Assembly (NCBI RefSeq): GCF_019049655.1
Contig: NZ_JAFMOX010000052.1
Location: forward strand, 62,001-126,000
DNA: 64,000 bases
DNA from: Rahnella rivi
GTDB taxonomy: Bacteria > Pseudomonadota > Gammaproteobacteria > Enterobacterales > Enterobacteriaceae
Direction of reading: 5' to 3'
Under the pieces are notes generated by a model that ran no database searches, had not been told where the DNA came from, and was given only the letters and a program-made list of their open reading frames with translations. The number at the start of each line of letters is the position of its first letter. The first letter of the stretch is position 1. The translations under genes were made by a program, and so were the position numbers. Positions 56,000-64,000 of this stretch are shown here, in pieces.

Positions 56000-56614
56000 A
56001 TGACTAAAAATATCAATGTACACCCTCCAAGAGGGCCATCGGATCACAGCGTCCGCGATCAGATTGTGGACGCTGCGACAGAGCATTTCGGGCATTTTGG
56101 TTATGAGAAAACCACGGTGTCGGAACTGGCTAAATCAATAGGATTTTCAAAATCTTATATCTATAAATTTTTCGATTCCAAGCAGGCGATCGGCGAGGTG
56201 ATCTGCGCTAACCGGCTGGCGATGATCATGGAAATTGTCAATTCTGCGATTGCAGATGCCCCGTCGGCCTCCGAGAAATTACGGCGTTTATTCCGCGCCC
56301 TGACTGAAGCCGGCAGTGATTTGTTTTTTCACGATCGCAAGCTTTATGACATTGCTGCCGTCGCTGCGCGGGATAAGTGGCCTTCGGCGGAGGCGTATGA
56401 AAAGCGGTTGCGACTCCTGGTTGAGCACATCATTGTTGAAGGGCGGCAGTCGGGAGAATTTGAACGAAAAACGCCGCTGGACGAGGCCGCACATGCCCTG
56501 TATCTGGTGATGCGCCCCTATATCAGCCCGATTCAGTTGCAGCACAATCTGGACACGGCACCGGCTGCCGCGACTCTTCTGTCCTCCCTGATACTGAGAA
56601 GTCTGTCACCCTGA
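56000..56614 (+). CDS. TetR-family repressor of the RND efflux operon
   Basis: 204 aa. The N-terminal helix-turn-helix (RDQIVDAATEHFGHFGYEKTTVSELAKSIGFSKSYIYKFFDSKQAIGEVI, residues about 19-67) is a standard TetR DNA-binding domain. The C-terminal helical ligand domain resembles regulators next to RND pumps. The next gene pair is an adaptor and RND pump behind an operator-like palindrome. Half-sites TGGTCAC are also present just before this gene (55955-55961), so self-regulation is likely. Confidence 0.9.
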   Translation: MTKNINVHPPRGPSDHSVRDQIVDAATEHFGHFGYEKTTVSELAKSIGFSKSYIYKFFDSKQAIGEVICANRLAMIMEIVNSAIADAPSASEKLRRLFRALTEAGSDLFFHDRKLYDIAAVAARDKWPSAEAYEKRLRLLVEHIIVEGRQSGEFERKTPLDEAAHALYLVMRPYISPIQLQHNLDTAPAAATLLSSLILRSLSP

Positions 56615-56618
56615 GTTT

Positions 56619-56642
56619 GTGACCATTGACATTATTGGTCAC
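56619..56642. promoter_or_regulatory. TetR-type operator overlapping the RND operon promoter
   Basis: Perfect 7-base arms GTGACCA and TGGTCAC flank ten bases. A TTGACA -35 box (56626-56631) lies inside, and GAGAAT (56649-56654) is a plausible -10 at 17-base spacing. Repressor binding would block the promoter of the adaptor-pump genes. The same TGGTCAC half-site occurs ahead of the tetR gene. Confidence 0.75.
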
Positions 56643-56690
56643 TAGTCTGAGAATGCGGTTACTCTCCTGTTAACTGATTTAAGGGAACCC

Positions 56691-57800
56691 ATGCTCAGGC
56701 TTAATCCTGCCACCTTTGCTGTCTGCCTGTTGCCGCTTGCCCTTGTGGCCTGCGGCGACACTTCCGGTACTGACGATCCCCGCACACAGCCACCTCTGGT
56801 CAGGTCTGCGACCGTGGTGAGTGCTGTGGATACCTCCCGCGCATTTACCGGCGTTGTCGTCGCCCGGGTCCAAAGCGACCTCGGTTTCAGAGTGCAGGGC
56901 AAAATCCTTGAGCGCCTGGTCGATACCGGCCAGACGGTTAAACGTGGTCAGCCATTGATGCGGCTGGATCCGGTTGACCTGGGCCTGCAGGCGCAGGCGC
57001 AGCAACAGGCCGTTGCGGCGGCAAGGGCGCGGGCAAAACAAACGACAGTTGAAGAGGCGCGTTACCGCGGGCTGATCGCGTCAGGCGCCGTGTCGGCATC
57101 GGCCTACGATCAGATAAAGGCCGCCGCCGACACGGCCAAAGCTGACCTCAGCGCGGCTCAGGCACAGGCCAACGTGGCGCAAAACGCGACGGGCTACGCC
57201 GTGCTGCTGGCCGACGCCGACGGTGTGGTGATGGATACGCTGGCTGAACCCGGTCAGGTTGTCAGTGCCGGTCAGCCGGTCGTCCGGCTGGCAAGAGCGG
57301 GGCAGCGGGAGGCCACCGTACAGTTACCTGAGACGTTACGTCCGGCTGCCGGAAGCGACGCGCAGGCAACGTTGTACGGCACCGCTCAACAGTCAGTTCC
57401 TGCAAAACTGCGCCTCCTTTCAGATGCGGCGGATCCGCTAACCCGCACCTTTGAGGCGAGATATGTGCTTGAGGGGGCGCTGGCCAATGCCCCGCTGGGA
57501 TCCACCGTGACGCTTCATATTGCAGACGAGAAATCACCGGCGCAGGTGATGCAGGTGCCTTTAGCTGCACTTTATGATCCGGGCAAAGGGCCGGGTGTGT
57601 GGGAGATTTCGGGTAAACCGGCCAGGGTGTCATGGCGGCCCGTGCAGGTGCTGGGATTGGGTGAAGATGCGGCGAGGGTCACCGGGAGCTTAACGCCGGG
57701 TGAACAGGTAGTCGCTCTGGGCGCGCATCTGCTGCATGAAGGTGAGGCCGTACGCATGGCTGAACAGCGCGATGCCAGCGTCGCCGGGAGCCAGCCATGA
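56691..57800 (+). CDS. RND efflux periplasmic adaptor lipoprotein
   Basis: 369 aa. The signal peptide has lipobox LVAC (Cys21), so it is lipid-anchored. Membrane-fusion-protein domains appear in order: first lipoyl half (SDLGFRVQGKILERLVDTGQTVKRGQPLMRLD), a short alpha hairpin (about 90-150), second lipoyl half (VLLADADGVVMDTLAEPGQVVSAGQPVVRLA), beta-barrel and membrane-proximal domain. It overlaps the RND gene by four bases. Joins the pump to an outer-membrane channel; no channel gene is present, so TolC is the likely partner. Confidence 0.92.
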   Translation: MLRLNPATFAVCLLPLALVACGDTSGTDDPRTQPPLVRSATVVSAVDTSRAFTGVVVARVQSDLGFRVQGKILERLVDTGQTVKRGQPLMRLDPVDLGLQAQAQQQAVAAARARAKQTTVEEARYRGLIASGAVSASAYDQIKAAADTAKADLSAAQAQANVAQNATGYAVLLADADGVVMDTLAEPGQVVSAGQPVVRLARAGQREATVQLPETLRPAAGSDAQATLYGTAQQSVPAKLRLLSDAADPLTRTFEARYVLEGALANAPLGSTVTLHIADEKSPAQVMQVPLAALYDPGKGPGVWEISGKPARVSWRPVQVLGLGEDAARVTGSLTPGEQVVALGAHLLHEGEAVRMAEQRDASVAGSQP

Positions 57801-60800
57801 GCGGGGGGAGATTCAATCTTTCAGCGCTCGCCGTGCGTGAGCGCTCAATCACACTGTTCCTGATTATCCTGATCACCGTGGCCGGTATCCTTTCATTTTT
57901 CGAACTGGGGCGGGCTGAAGACCCGCCGTTTACCGTCAAACAGATGACGATTATTTCTGCCTGGCCGGGCGCCACCGCGCAGGAGATGCAGGATCAGGTG
58001 GCTGAACCGCTGGAAAAGCGGATGCAGGAGCTGAAGTGGTATGACCGCAGTGAGACGTATACGCGTCCCGGCCTGGCTTTTACCATGCTTTCGCTGCAGG
58101 ACCGCACGCCGCCTTCACAGGTGCAGGAAGAATTTTATCAGGCTCGGAAGAAGCTGGGGGATGAGGCCAAAAATCTGCCGACAGGCGTCATCGGGCCGAT
58201 GGTCAATGATGAATTCTCCGACGTGACCTTCGCGCTCTTTGCGCTGAAGGCAAAAGGGGAGCCACAGCGACTGCTGGTGCGCGATGCGGAATCATTGCGT
58301 CAGCGTCTTTTGCATGTGCCGGGGGTAAAAAAGGTCAATATTATCGGCGAACAGGCTGAACGTATTTTTGTCTCGTTCTCGCATGACCGGCTGGCCACGC
58401 TGGGCATTTCGCCTCAGGATATTTTCTCCGCCCTTAACAGCCAGAACGTCCTGACGCCCGCCGGTTCTATTGATACCCAGGGGCCGCAGGTGTTTATCCG
58501 CCTTGATGGCGCTTTCGATAAGCTGGAGAAAATCCGCAAAACGCCCGTTGTCGTTCAGGGCAGAACCCTGCAGCTTTCTGACGTGGCAACCGTTGAGCGG
58601 GGCTATGAAGATCCGGCGACCTTTATGATCCGCAATCAGGGTGAACCGGCGCTGCTGCTGGGCATCGTGATGCGGGACGGCTGGAACGGCCTGGATCTGG
58701 GTAAAGCGCTGGATGCGGAAACGGCCAGCATCAATGAGGGTATGCCGCTGGGCATGACGCTGACCAAAGTCACGGATCAGTCAGTCAACATCAGCTCCGC
58801 CGTTGACGAGTTCATGATCAAATTCTTTGTCGCGCTGCTGGTGGTGATGGTGGTGTGCTTCGTCAGTATGGGCTGGCGCGTGGGCGTGGTGGTGGCCGCG
58901 GCGGTGCCACTGACGCTGGCGATCGTCTTTGTGGTGATGGAAGCTTCCGGCAAAAACTTTGACCGCATTACTCTGGGCTCACTGATCCTGGCGCTCGGGT
59001 TGCTGGTGGATGATGCCATCATCGCCATCGAAATGATGGTGGTGAAAATGGAGGAGGGCTACGACCGCATCAAAGCCTCGGCCTATGCCTGGAGCCACAC
59101 GGCGGCGCCGATGCTGGCGGGCACGCTGGTCACCGCCGTCGGCTTCATGCCCAACGGGTTTGCGCAGTCCACCGCCGGCGAATACACCAGCAACATGTTC
59201 TGGATTGTCGGTATCGCCCTGATTGCTTCCTGGATTGTGGCGGTGGTGTTTACGCCGTATCTGGGTGTGAAAATGCTGCCGAAAATCAAAACGGTGGAGG
59301 GCGGACATGCGGCGATTTACAACACCCGCCATTACAACCGCTTTCGCCGGTTACTGACCCGCGTTATCGCCCGCAAGTGGATAGTCGCCGGTACTGTGAT
59401 TGCGCTCTTTACGGTCGCGATACTCGGCATGGGGCTGGTGAAAAAACAGTTTTTCCCGACCTCCGATCGCCCGGAGGTGCTGGTTGAAGTGCAGATGCCT
59501 TACGGCACCGCGATTGAGCAGACAAGCGCCACCACGGCGAAAATCGAAGCCTGGCTGAGAAAGCAGAAAGAGGCAAAAATCGTCACCGCCTATATCGGGC
59601 AAGGGTCGCCGCGTTTTTACCTTGCCATGGCGCCTGAGCTGCCCGATCCGTCGTTTGCGAAAATTGTCGTGCTGACGGACAGCCAGGAAGCGCGCGAGAC
59701 GCTCAAGTTCAGGCTGCGTGAAGCGGTTGCCAGCGGTCTGGCACCTGAGGCGCGCGTGCGCGTGACCCAGCTGGTGTTTGGTCCGTATTCTCCTTATCCG
59801 GTGGCCTACCGGGTCATGGGGCCGGATCCCGCCACGCTGCGCGAAATTGCAGACAAGGTCGAAAAAGTGATGCAGGCCAGCCCGATGATGCGGACCGTCA
59901 ATACCGACTGGGGGCCGCGGGTACCGGCGCTGCACTTCACGCTCAATCAGGACCGTCTTCAGGCGGTGGGGCTGACATCGAATGCGGTGGCGAAGCAGCT
60001 TCAGTTCCTGCTTTCAGGTGTTCCTGTCACCGCAGTGCGTGAAGATATTCGTTCGGTGCAGGTCATGGGGCGTGCGGCGGGGGACATCCGTCTCGATCCG
60101 GCAAAAATAGCGGGCTTTACCCTGGTGGGTTCTTCCGGCCAGCGCATTCCGCTGTCTCAGATTGGGGAGGTTAAGGTGCAAATGGAAGATCCTGTTCTGC
60201 GCCGTCGCGACCGCACCCCGACCATTACCGTCAGGGGTGATATCGCCGAAAATCTGCAACCGCCGGATGTCTCCGCGGCAATTATCAAAGCCTTGCAGCC
60301 GGTCATCGAGACGTTGCCGGCCGGATACCGCATAGAACAGGCGGGTGCGATTGAGGAATCCGGGAAAGCCACTCAGGCGATGGCACCGCTGTTCCCAATC
60401 ATGATTGCCATGACGCTGTTGATTATTATCCTGCAGGTGCGGTCAATGTCGGCGATGGTGATGGTATTCCTCACCGCGCCGCTGGGGCTGATTGGCGTGG
60501 TGCCCACGCTGTTGCTCTTTAACCAGCCGTTTGGCATCAATGCGCTGGTAGGACTGATTGCGCTGTCGGGCATCCTGATGCGTAACACCCTGATCCTGAT
60601 AGGGCAGATCCATCACAACGAACAGGAGGGGCTGGCACCCTTCCATGCGGTGGTGGAGGCGACGGTGCAGCGCGCGCGACCGGTGTTGCTGACGGCGATG
60701 GCGGCCATTCTGGCGTTTATCCCGCTGACGCACTCGGTATTCTGGGGAACGCTGGCTTACACCCTGATTGGCGGAACGTTTGGCGGCACCATTATCACGC

Positions 60801-60898
60801 TGGTGTTCCTGCCTGCGATGTATGCCATCTGGTTCAAGATACGGCCCGAAAAGCATGAGATTACTGAAAGCAAGATCGTGCCTGACGCCAACCGGTAA
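57797..60898 (+). CDS. RND efflux pump, inner-membrane permease
   Basis: A 1033-aa proton-driven HAE1-type transporter. It has twelve transmembrane helices with two large periplasmic loops after helices 1 and 7. The helix-4 proton relay GLLVDDAIIAIE has the paired aspartates. Segments such as MTIISAWPGATAQEMQDQVAEPLEKRMQEL and MNALVGLIALSGILMRN-like helix 10 sequence are family-typical. It differs clearly from AcrB in its ends and belongs to the VexF/YegN-like side branch. Expected to export toxic compounds under TetR control. Confidence 0.95.
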   Translation: MSGGRFNLSALAVRERSITLFLIILITVAGILSFFELGRAEDPPFTVKQMTIISAWPGATAQEMQDQVAEPLEKRMQELKWYDRSETYTRPGLAFTMLSLQDRTPPSQVQEEFYQARKKLGDEAKNLPTGVIGPMVNDEFSDVTFALFALKAKGEPQRLLVRDAESLRQRLLHVPGVKKVNIIGEQAERIFVSFSHDRLATLGISPQDIFSALNSQNVLTPAGSIDTQGPQVFIRLDGAFDKLEKIRKTPVVVQGRTLQLSDVATVERGYEDPATFMIRNQGEPALLLGIVMRDGWNGLDLGKALDAETASINEGMPLGMTLTKVTDQSVNISSAVDEFMIKFFVALLVVMVVCFVSMGWRVGVVVAAAVPLTLAIVFVVMEASGKNFDRITLGSLILALGLLVDDAIIAIEMMVVKMEEGYDRIKASAYAWSHTAAPMLAGTLVTAVGFMPNGFAQSTAGEYTSNMFWIVGIALIASWIVAVVFTPYLGVKMLPKIKTVEGGHAAIYNTRHYNRFRRLLTRVIARKWIVAGTVIALFTVAILGMGLVKKQFFPTSDRPEVLVEVQMPYGTAIEQTSATTAKIEAWLRKQKEAKIVTAYIGQGSPRFYLAMAPELPDPSFAKIVVLTDSQEARETLKFRLREAVASGLAPEARVRVTQLVFGPYSPYPVAYRVMGPDPATLREIADKVEKVMQASPMMRTVNTDWGPRVPALHFTLNQDRLQAVGLTSNAVAKQLQFLLSGVPVTAVREDIRSVQVMGRAAGDIRLDPAKIAGFTLVGSSGQRIPLSQIGEVKVQMEDPVLRRRDRTPTITVRGDIAENLQPPDVSAAIIKALQPVIETLPAGYRIEQAGAIEESGKATQAMAPLFPIMIAMTLLIIILQVRSMSAMVMVFLTAPLGLIGVVPTLLLFNQPFGINALVGLIALSGILMRNTLILIGQIHHNEQEGLAPFHAVVEATVQRARPVLLTAMAAILAFIPLTHSVFWGTLAYTLIGGTFGGTIITLVFLPAMYAIWFKIRPEKHEITESKIVPDANR

Positions 60899-60975
60899 CC
60901 CTTAAACGATAAGGGTTTAACGAGGCCACCAGGCGGCAAGTCGTTTCACCGGATAGCTTTTTTTGACATCTTAAC

Positions 60976-61010
60976 TGCCCGCGGCCTTAACGGTTGCGGG
61001 CGTTTTTTTG
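60976..61010 (+). terminator. Intrinsic terminator after the RND operon
   Basis: A 6-bp GC stem (GCCCGC / GCGGGC) with a 13-base loop containing further pairs is followed by G and seven T residues, about 80 bases past the RND stop. Confidence 0.85.
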
Positions 61011-61145
61011 AACAGTGCTTCCGGGTTCCCCGCAGAGGCTCCCGCCGTTTCTGAGTGCCAAAAGCAGACAGGCTTCTGAGGGAGAAACCTTCCTGAAACA
61101 GAGGCACGTGGCATATCAACTCAACAGCATGAGCCGGCGATATCT

Positions 61146-61790
61146 CTACGCTTTGCAGCCCGTCACCTGCGGGTAAGCCCGGCATACCAGCATCAGTTTG
61201 TCCTTTGGCTCAAAGCCGTGATCAATCATGCAGCGTTGCGCTTTGGCGGTACGTCCGATGCTGGCGACATTCAGATTCGACCCGAGGGGTTTGGGATAGC
61301 CGCAGGCGTACATGACCGGCAACGCTTCCCGGTTATTAGGAACCTGCGTTGAGAACCCCCTTGGCGCGCCCACTTTACGCCAGGTGACCTGCATGTCTTC
61401 GTACCTGCCGGATTCCGGATTTATCGGGTAGAACCCTTCATCGGCATGATAGGGCAGCGCTTCGAGCCGGGACTGGCTAAGCGGATGCCCCTGTTTTTTT
61501 TCGACGCAAGCCGGAAGATCGGCCATGACCTGACAAAAATCAAACCCGTCTTTACGGGTAAAACCCCTGTGTTGCATGCACAGGAATTGCAACGCCTGTT
61601 CGTTTTCGGGCAGGGTATTCATTGAAAGGCCAACCGGATCACCACATTCAGTCATGGCCGATTTCACAGCCTCTTCGGTGGTTGAAGGGCGTTGCCACTG
61701 GGTGTACTCCGCAGCAGGTGGACAGCCTGTCAGAAAAAATACCGAAATGACCACGGAAGGGAATGTCATTAGCTGAATTTTACGGAACAT
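61146..61790 (-). CDS. Lipoprotein of unknown function
   Basis: 214 aa with a signal peptide and lipobox LTGC (Cys23). The mature part is rich in cysteines (about eight). It shows repeats of the pattern ECGDP, LCMQHRGF, ACGYPKP, RCMIDHGFEP, in which each half begins with C-G-x-P and later has a Cys-(Met)-x-x-x-Gly-Phe. This suggests an internal duplication (about 45-80 and 160-195). Similar to small enterobacterial lipoproteins with C-G-Y repeats; function unknown. Confidence 0.8.
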   Translation of the reverse strand: MFRKIQLMTFPSVVISVFFLTGCPPAAEYTQWQRPSTTEEAVKSAMTECGDPVGLSMNTLPENEQALQFLCMQHRGFTRKDGFDFCQVMADLPACVEKKQGHPLSQSRLEALPYHADEGFYPINPESGRYEDMQVTWRKVGAPRGFSTQVPNNREALPVMYACGYPKPLGSNLNVASIGRTAKAQRCMIDHGFEPKDKLMLVCRAYPQVTGCKA

Positions 61791-61824
61791 CGTGATCCTT
61801 ATGTTGCCTGCAGATTTGCTGCCG

Positions 61825-62040
61825 CTACTTCTTCACAATCCCGGCAATATCATTGGTGTTCATCAGATGATAATCGCCGTTCATGTCGGTGTAGCTGGTC
61901 ATGCCGGTATCACGGTCGCGATCCGGTTCGCCGTGGGCGAAAAACTGATCACCGGCCTTGGTGTTGATCACGTAATCACCGGCGCATCCGGAGAGTGTCA
62001 GGGCCAAAACCACAGCCGTCAGGCAGGATAATTTCTTCAT
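61825..62040 (-). CDS. YgdI/YgdR-family lipoprotein (DUF903)
   Basis: 71 aa. Signal peptide MKKLSCLTAVVLALTLSGC with the lipobox cysteine at 19. The mature domain (YVINTKAGDQFFAHGEPDRDRDTGMTSYTDMNGDYHLMNTNDI) is the SH3-like YgdI/YgdR fold with its typical T-x-D-G/G-x-P and MNxxDI ending. Envelope protein of unknown role; several paralogues are usual in enterobacteria. It runs in the same direction as the other lipoprotein gene, 34 bases away. Confidence 0.9.
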   Translation of the reverse strand: MKKLSCLTAVVLALTLSGCAGDYVINTKAGDQFFAHGEPDRDRDTGMTSYTDMNGDYHLMNTNDIAGIVKK

Positions 62041-62511
62041 TGTTCAGTTGTTTCCCTTTGCAATTATCTGCCCGCATTACAAAACAACCGCCATGAACAT
62101 GCAAAGAATAAAAATGTCAGCAAGCGTAAGAGCGGGAGCCGCCGGGCGAGGTTCTCTGCGTTTCATCGTGGTGCACGCGAGGGCGGGGTGGCCCTTTTTC
62201 GCCTGTTTTCAGCACCAGCACGGTGCGGTGTGATCAGACCGTTGTTTCTGCAACTTGCCTCAGGGCTGGCCGCCACGCGCTCTATACTCACAATGACCTG
62301 CTGTTCAGTCACACATTGCAACACTGGCAGCAATTTTGCTTAAGGTTTTCACCTTTGGCAAAACCGTAAGGAAACCCCGCCGTCGTCCCCAGGAAATTTC
62401 AACCACTCCATTTCAGTGCTTTTGTTCGTGTTTTTGCTACAGGATTTACGACTACGCTCAGGCGTTTTTACTAAACCATTTTGCTCAAACAGGCTTCTAA
62501 GGAACATGATG
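62041..62511. other. Intergenic and leader region before livK
   Basis: 471 bases between the lipoprotein and livK starts. Mixed composition, with a GC-rich part at 62,110-62,220, where no coding frame is convincing, and AT-rich DNA nearer livK that presumably holds its promoter. Regulator sites (Lrp, GcvB pairing) are known for the family but could not be assigned by eye. Confidence 0.45.
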
Positions 62512-63636
62512 ATGTCGATGAAATTTATAAGAAATCCACTCTCTCTTTTACTGGCAGGTTGTCTGATGACGGCATTTTCCGCGCAGGCAGATATTGTGAT
62601 TGGTGTCGCAGGCCCGTTCACCGGCCCGAACGCCACCTATGGCGATCAATACTGGCACGGCGCAACGCAGGCGGCAGAAGACATTAATGCCGCAGGCGGG
62701 ATCAACGGCGAAAAAATCAAACTGGTGCAGGGCGATGACGCCTGCGAACCGAAACAGGCGGTCGCCGTCGCCAACCGTTTAGTCGATCAGGATAAAGTGC
62801 AGGCCGTGGTCGGGCATTTCTGTTCCTCTTCCACCATGCCTGCCTCCGAGGTGTATAACGACGCCGGGATCATCGCCATTACGCCCGGATCCACGAATCC
62901 GCAAATCACCGAACGCGGCATGAGCGATATGTTCCGCATGTGCGGGCGCGACGATCAGCAGGGGCTGGTGGCAAGCGATTACATCATCGACAAACTGAAA
63001 GCCAAAAAAGTGGTCATTATTCATGACAAAGACACCTACGGTCAGGGTCTGGCGGATGCCACCAAAGCGGCGCTCAACAAACGCGGCGTGAAAGAAGTGA
63101 TGTATGAAGGCTTATCGCGCGGCGAAAAAGACTTCAACGCACTGGTGACTAAAATCAGTGCGCAAAAACCGGATGTGGTGTTCTTCGGCGGCTGCCATCC
63201 TGAAGCCGGTCCGCTGGTGCGCCAGATGCGTGAGCAGGGCGTTCAGGCCACCTTCTTCTCCGGCGACTGTATCGTCAACGAAGAGATGGTCACTGCCGCT
63301 GGCGGTCCGCAATACACCAACGGCATCCTGATGACTTTCGGCAAAGACCCGCGTCTGATCGCCGAAGGGAAAACAGTTATCGATAAATTCCGCGCCAACA
63401 AATTCGAGCCGGAAGGCTACACCCTCTACTCCTACGCCTCCGTACAGGCGATTGCCGCCGCCTTCAAAGCCACCGGCGGCAGCGATTCCGCCAAAGCCAG
63501 CGCATGGCTGAAAGCCAACAGCGTCGATACCGTCATGGGCAAAAAATCCTGGGACAGTAAAGGCGACCTGAAAGTCTCTGATTACGTGGTTTATAAATGG
63601 GATGACAAAGGAAAGTATCAGGAAGTGAAGGAATAA
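62512..63636 (+). CDS. livK: Branched-chain amino acid ABC transporter, periplasmic binding protein
   Basis: About 374 aa, LivJ/LivK type. The signal peptide (MKFIRNPLSLLLAGCLMTAFSAQA) is followed by mature DIVIGVAGPFTGPNATYGDQ. The disulfide cysteines are in GDDACEPKQ and VGHFCSSSTMPAS. Binds leucine, isoleucine and valine in the periplasm. Three ATG codons lie at 62506, 62509 and 62512; AAGGA at 62499-62503 favours the latter two. It is followed by livH. Whether it corresponds to LivJ or LivK of E. coli is not certain. Confidence 0.88.
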   Translation: MSMKFIRNPLSLLLAGCLMTAFSAQADIVIGVAGPFTGPNATYGDQYWHGATQAAEDINAAGGINGEKIKLVQGDDACEPKQAVAVANRLVDQDKVQAVVGHFCSSSTMPASEVYNDAGIIAITPGSTNPQITERGMSDMFRMCGRDDQQGLVASDYIIDKLKAKKVVIIHDKDTYGQGLADATKAALNKRGVKEVMYEGLSRGEKDFNALVTKISAQKPDVVFFGGCHPEAGPLVRQMREQGVQATFFSGDCIVNEEMVTAAGGPQYTNGILMTFGKDPRLIAEGKTVIDKFRANKFEPEGYTLYSYASVQAIAAAFKATGGSDSAKASAWLKANSVDTVMGKKSWDSKGDLKVSDYVVYKWDDKGKYQEVKE

Positions 63637-63669
63637 ATCATCTTGATGTGCCCGTTCTGAACTGTGTCA

Positions 63670-63695
63670 GACCGCGCCCTTATCGGGGCGCGGTC
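63670..63695 (+). other. Strong intercistronic hairpin between livK and livH
   Basis: Perfect 10-base arms GACCGCGCCC and GGGCGCGGTC with a six-base loop, followed by A residues rather than T. It should protect the upstream livK mRNA and lower read-through into livH, giving more binding protein than permease. Confidence 0.7.
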
Positions 63696-63716
63696 AAAAA
63701 AAGAGACTGCGTATTT

Positions 63717-64000
63717 ATGGATTCATTCTTCCTGCAACAGCTGTTCAATGGCATTACGCTGGGTGCCGTCTACGGGCTGATCGCCATCGGCTACACCATG
63801 GTTTACGGCATCATCGGCATGATTAACTTTGCTCACGGCGAAGTGTATATGATTTCTGCCTACCTCTGCGCCATCGCGCTGGCGCTGCTTTCCTTCTTCG
63901 GGGTGCACTCTTTTCCGCTGCTGATCCTCGGCACGCTGGTCTTTACCATTGTGGTCACCGGCGTTTACGGCTGGGCAATTGAGCGCATCGCCTATAAACC
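63717..64000 (+). CDS. livH: Branched-chain amino acid ABC transporter permease LivH, N-terminal part
   Basis: Starts at ATG 63717 (MDSFFLQQLFNGITLGAVYGLIAIGYTMVYGI as successive segments) and runs off the window. The visible 94 residues contain the conserved GLIAIGYTMVYGIIGMINFAHGE stretch of LivH permeases and two and a half transmembrane helices. Together with LivM, LivG and LivF, which presumably follow, it imports Leu, Ile and Val. Confidence 0.93.
   Translation, partial: MDSFFLQQLFNGITLGAVYGLIAIGYTMVYGIIGMINFAHGEVYMISAYLCAIALALLSFFGVHSFPLLILGTLVFTIVVTGVYGWAIERIAYK

Noticed and set aside
63670-63695. livK-livH hairpin as a full terminator
   Set aside because: It is followed by A residues and livH must be transcribed; an mRNA-stabilising role fits better.

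Overview
The window looks like chromosomal DNA of an enterobacterium. The runs pdxH-tyrS-pdxY-gstA, sapABCDF, pspF/pspABCD-ycjX-ycjF, hemB and livK-livH, together with dtpA, all encode proteins very close to Escherichia coli ones. The gene neighbourhoods and the many paralogues suggest the Yersiniaceae side of the order (Rahnella/Ewingella/Rouxiella/Serratia-like); the genus is inference. No rRNA, tRNA, CRISPR array or complete insertion sequence was seen.

Bases 1-32,000 are mostly core genome. They hold vitamin B6 and tyrosyl-tRNA genes, a glutathione transferase, a DapA-like aldolase, two cyclic-di-GMP enzymes around an AraC-type regulator, the DtpA peptide transporter and the sap ABC operon. 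Between sapA and pspF lies a metal-response pair: a COG0523 GTPase behind a clear Zur box, and a RyhB small RNA behind a clear Fur box. The psp membrane-stress operon follows. Next to ycjF is a short bacteriocin-like block: a 63-residue double-glycine-leader peptide gene, divergent from an HlyD-family adaptor and a C39-peptidase ABC exporter. hemB closes the core part.

Bases 32,000-54,700 are accessory. An AT-rich defence island (33.4-39.4 kb) encodes a DUF4297-type nuclease candidate with a HerA ATPase, a SIR2-like protein, a small tyrosine recombinase broken by a one-base frameshift, and a DUF4238-like protein. Next come acetyltransferases, an SDR, a dTMP-kinase-like protein and a glutathione peroxidase, then an oxidoreductase block (45.2-51.9 kb) of Old Yellow Enzymes, a luciferase-like flavoenzyme, EthD and NTF2/SnoaL-like proteins and a LysR regulator. 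This stretch carries related palindromic repeats and several decaying genes. Three of the decaying genes are interrupted by an in-frame TAG.

Bases 54,700-64,000 hold an MFS transporter, a TetR-controlled RND efflux operon with a visible operator, two lipoproteins, and the start of the branched-chain amino-acid transporter operon (livK, livH), which runs off the right end.

The best candidates for an undescribed system are the orphan double-glycine peptide with its dedicated exporter (26.8-30.8 kb) and the nuclease-HerA/SIR2 island (33.4-39.4 kb).
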